Assembly: GCF_014698235.1 (NCBI RefSeq)
Contig: NZ_JACJSP010000007.1
Span: forward strand, 62,001-126,000
Length of the DNA stretch: 64,000 nucleotides
Direction: 5' to 3'
From: Limnothrix sp. FACHB-406
Lineage (GTDB): Bacteria; Cyanobacteriota; Cyanobacteriia; CACIAM-69d
Part shown: positions 61,770-64,000 of the stretch, one piece after another
How the letters are laid out: every line of letters starts with the position of its first letter
Position numbering within the stretch: position 1 is the first letter of the stretch
Translations under genes and position numbers: made by a program
The notes under the pieces: generated by a model
What the model was told of the DNA's origin: nothing
The model's database searches: none
The model's input: only the letters and a program-made list of their open reading frames with translations

Positions 61770-64000
61770 CTAGTTTACCAACTCAACGATCGGGAGTTGG
61801 TAGCGATCGCACCCCATGGATTGCAAACAGGAATCGATCGCCTCCACCGCTTGGTTATAAGTCGCAATTTGCTCCTGCAAAGCAGCTTTTTGTTCAGCCA
61901 GTTGCTCCAGTTGCTCTTGGGCTTCCTTCTCGATCGTTTTTTCCAAATGGTTACGGGCGATCGTGTATTGCTGCAAAATCACCTCTTCGTATTCCACCGC
62001 CACAGGCAACAGTTGCGACTTCAGAGTTTGGCTCACCGCTTGGCGAAAGGTGCTTGTCACGGTGCGCTTGACCTTGGGGGCAAAGTCGAGTTCTAACAAT
62101 TGGCGAATGGCGGGTTCTGCTTCCACCATTGGCAAAAAGTCATAGCCCACAGAAGTTTGGCGCAACACTTCCCGAAACTGATAGAGCGAAACCGAGCCTT
62201 CCTGATAGAAATCGGGACTTTCGCGCACATAGCGATCGCACTCAGTGCTCGCCTCGCTGCGAAGGGCTAATTGCACGGATTGTTCGATCGCCTTCAATCG
62301 ATCTTCTAGCCCCGCATCATCCCCCACCAATCGGCATAGCTCCCGATAATAATCCTGATGGCGGATTCGATCCATCAACAATGAAAAGAGCCGACGAATC
62401 ACCCGATCAATTTCCGCAGTTAGCACTTCTTCTAGTTCATTGGCTAAGTAATAGAACGCCTCAACCAAAATTGCTAACAAAGGAGCGGTGGAATTGCGTG
62501 GATGAGCCAACGTAGCTCGCTGATAAGCTTGCTTGACGGAAAATCCATTCAGCAGCTCTCCCATCCGTCCTTGCATCCGCACCTGCAAATTGCGGAAATC
62601 GTCTTCAAAGCTGACACATTGATTGGTGACAATCTCGTTAACTTCACGCTTTAAATGATCTGCAAAATTTTCGGCTAGGCGCTTCAGATCGGTGTTGAGT
62701 CGATCGAGCCGATTGCTTTTAATGCCTTCGAGTTCCGTGGGCTGGCTATCGAGTTCTCGGTAGCGATCGCTATACAACCGACGCAGGGCCACGCAAAGGG
62801 GCTGTAAATCATTGGCCAAAGTCGAGAAAAGTTGCGGCCGCTTTTCTTCCGTTAAATAGCGCGTGATGCCCTCTCGAAATACTTCAATGCCACTGTCATG
62901 AATCAGTTGATCCACCAGGGGTGAACCATATTCACCCAAAATCCGAACATAGTTTTCGTTTTGGCTTTCATAGTTATTAACCGAGATCCGAAAACGATTG
63001 GCCGGTAATTTGCCAGAACTGGAGCAATAGCGATTGAATTCATAGACAAACTGCGGTGTTTCTTCGGCAATTTCTGCACTTTTGATGCTGCTGGCAAAAA
63101 TGCTGTCGAGGCCGAAGCGATCGCCCGCACTGGTTTCTCGGAGTTGGCTGCCATAGAACCCCAGCAGCCCACTGGTTTTATAGAGCCGCTGTCCATCTCG
63201 AAACTGACTGGAAATCAGAGACTCTAGGCGTTGCCGCAGTTGAACGTTGTACCAAGTTTCATCAATGCGATTGAAAACAAAAAAGACCCGATCGCGAATT
63301 CCCGAATTGCTGCGCATCGCTTCCAGGAGTTCGGTTTCCTCTTTCGTCATGTCACCCGCTGCGGCTGGCTTCAGCACTGCAACCACAGCGGATGTATCTT
63401 CATTGCTAATTTTGCTGTAGGTGAGGGCGGCATCCTTTTTAACTGGTGCATCAATCCCTGGCAAATCAACCAGGACGTTACCATCTTCCAACAAAGGATG
63501 ATAGCAGTAATATTCCACCCGTTTGAGCACAGCGCTGTTGCTACCCCGGCGAGCATAGGCCGCAGCATCTTTGAGGTTAGTGAAATTGAACTGCTCCATT
63601 GAGTAGGTGGTGTTGCTGGTGGGATGAATGCGATCGCGATTAGCCCACCAGCCTTCAATCAGTAACTTGAGCGCTTTTGCCTGTTTAGCCCGTTCAGACT
63701 TAGATTCACCGCCTTCTTTTTCAACCATCTTTTCACAAGCAGTGAGAATGGTTGAAACCGTCTCTTCTCGGTTCAAATCAATTGTAGAAGAAACCCCCAG
63801 ACGCTCTAACAAAACCTGCACTTCTTCGTGGATTTCAGCCGCACTGGCAAAGGTCAATACAACCCGTTCGCGATCGCTCGGTGCATAGGCGATATAACAT
63901 TCAATGCCGGTGGCGTGACCTTCGGCACTGTAGAGCAATTCTCGACCGAGCAAGGCGTTAATCAGCATTGATTTGCCAGCGCTGAAAGCCCCCACAAAGG
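61770..64000 (-). CDS. Dynamin-like GTPase (5' end outside the window)
   Basis: At least 743 residues; the frame continues across the right edge, so the N-terminus is missing. GTPase motifs: G1 GAFSAGKS, G2 Thr in GHATGIECY, G3 DLPGID and G4 NRID. The rest is a long helical region with heptads (KSNRLDRLNTDLKRLAENFA, EEAQEQLEQLAEQKAALQEQ-type) as in bacterial dynamin-like proteins that bind and remodel membranes. There is no clear C-terminal transmembrane pair; a hydrophobic stretch (STAPLLAILVEAFYYLANEL) in the middle could be the membrane paddle. It heads the KGK-HNH gene row on the same strand. Confidence 0.92.
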   Translation of the reverse strand, partial: FVGAFSAGKSMLINALLGRELLYSAEGHATGIECYIAYAPSDRERVVLTFASAAEIHEEVQVLLERLGVSSTIDLNREETVSTILTACEKMVEKEGGESKSERAKQAKALKLLIEGWWANRDRIHPTSNTTYSMEQFNFTNLKDAAAYARRGSNSAVLKRVEYYCYHPLLEDGNVLVDLPGIDAPVKKDAALTYSKISNEDTSAVVAVLKPAAAGDMTKEETELLEAMRSNSGIRDRVFFVFNRIDETWYNVQLRQRLESLISSQFRDGQRLYKTSGLLGFYGSQLRETSAGDRFGLDSIFASSIKSAEIAEETPQFVYEFNRYCSSSGKLPANRFRISVNNYESQNENYVRILGEYGSPLVDQLIHDSGIEVFREGITRYLTEEKRPQLFSTLANDLQPLCVALRRLYSDRYRELDSQPTELEGIKSNRLDRLNTDLKRLAENFADHLKREVNEIVTNQCVSFEDDFRNLQVRMQGRMGELLNGFSVKQAYQRATLAHPRNSTAPLLAILVEAFYYLANELEEVLTAEIDRVIRRLFSLLMDRIRHQDYYRELCRLVGDDAGLEDRLKAIEQSVQLALRSEASTECDRYVRESPDFYQEGSVSLYQFREVLRQTSVGYDFLPMVEAEPAIRQLLELDFAPKVKRTVTSTFRQAVSQTLKSQLLPVAVEYEEVILQQYTIARNHLEKTIEKEAQEQLEQLAEQKAALQEQIATYNQAVEAIDSCLQSMGCDRYQLPIVELVN

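Overview
The window is a piece of a cyanobacterial chromosome. The evidence is the very frequent HIP1 octamer GCGATCGC, the light-independent protochlorophyllide reductase genes chlL and chlN, a ferredoxin-thioredoxin reductase variable chain, a cyanobacterial-type glutamate-cysteine ligase, a DnaK3-like chaperone and several cyanobacteria-only small families (DUF1825, KGK, XisI, Uma2). The exact genus cannot be fixed from sequence alone; a moderately GC-rich freshwater filamentous or unicellular lineage fits. About 60 protein genes are supported, plus one tRNA-Ala(GGC), two clear hairpin terminators and several families of short palindromic repeats. Most genes are housekeeping, in short operons on both strands.

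Layout. 1-3.6 kb: RND efflux pump (cut by the left edge) with its lipoprotein adaptor. 3.9-10.2 kb: tRNA-Ala, CYTH triphosphatase behind a 14-bp repeat array, LapA-like protein, hisG, pentapeptide-repeat protein, a cupredoxin and methionine aminopeptidase. 10.4-20.8 kb: cell-wall amidase, SPFH/NfeD pair, PP2C phosphatase, FTR variable chain, anti-sigma-type ATPase, a MoeZ-like E1/rhodanese enzyme next to a JAMM protease, and a group 2 sigma factor. 20.8-31.8 kb: a 1-kb gene-poor stretch, HerA-like ATPase, glycosyltransferase-TPR, endonuclease V, HhH protein, TM2-SHOCT protein, DUF1825, a truncated Uma2 relic, SurE, two tandem XisI genes, RNase PH and RF1. 31.8-43.8 kb: an orphan MbtH-like gene in an AT-rich stretch, TolB-like lipoprotein, class IV-like deacetylase, gshA, a Ser/Thr kinase with near-identical TPR units, three copies of a 58-bp palindromic element, an XRE regulator, Uma2 protein and dnaK3.

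43.8-57.3 kb: the chlL - DUF5331-like - chlN cluster, preceded by an AT-rich leader and ten 10-bp-phased repeats; a FIST-domain sensor; a single-chain Eco57I-like restriction-modification enzyme with an AT-rich specificity region; a membrane nucleotide cyclase-like protein; and small envelope proteins. 57.4-59.7 kb: an OmpR-type two-component system whose kinase carries an extreme acidic-basic-acidic block in its extracytoplasmic sensor.

59.8-64.0 kb (right edge): the most unusual locus. A bacterial dynamin-like GTPase is followed on the same strand by four tandem KGK-domain proteins that share a C-terminal LDEIRRLA-type tag, then an HNH nuclease. One KGK/HNH junction is duplicated, leaving a truncated HNH start. 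I propose this as a candidate multi-protein system, possibly membrane remodelling or defence; the function is inference.
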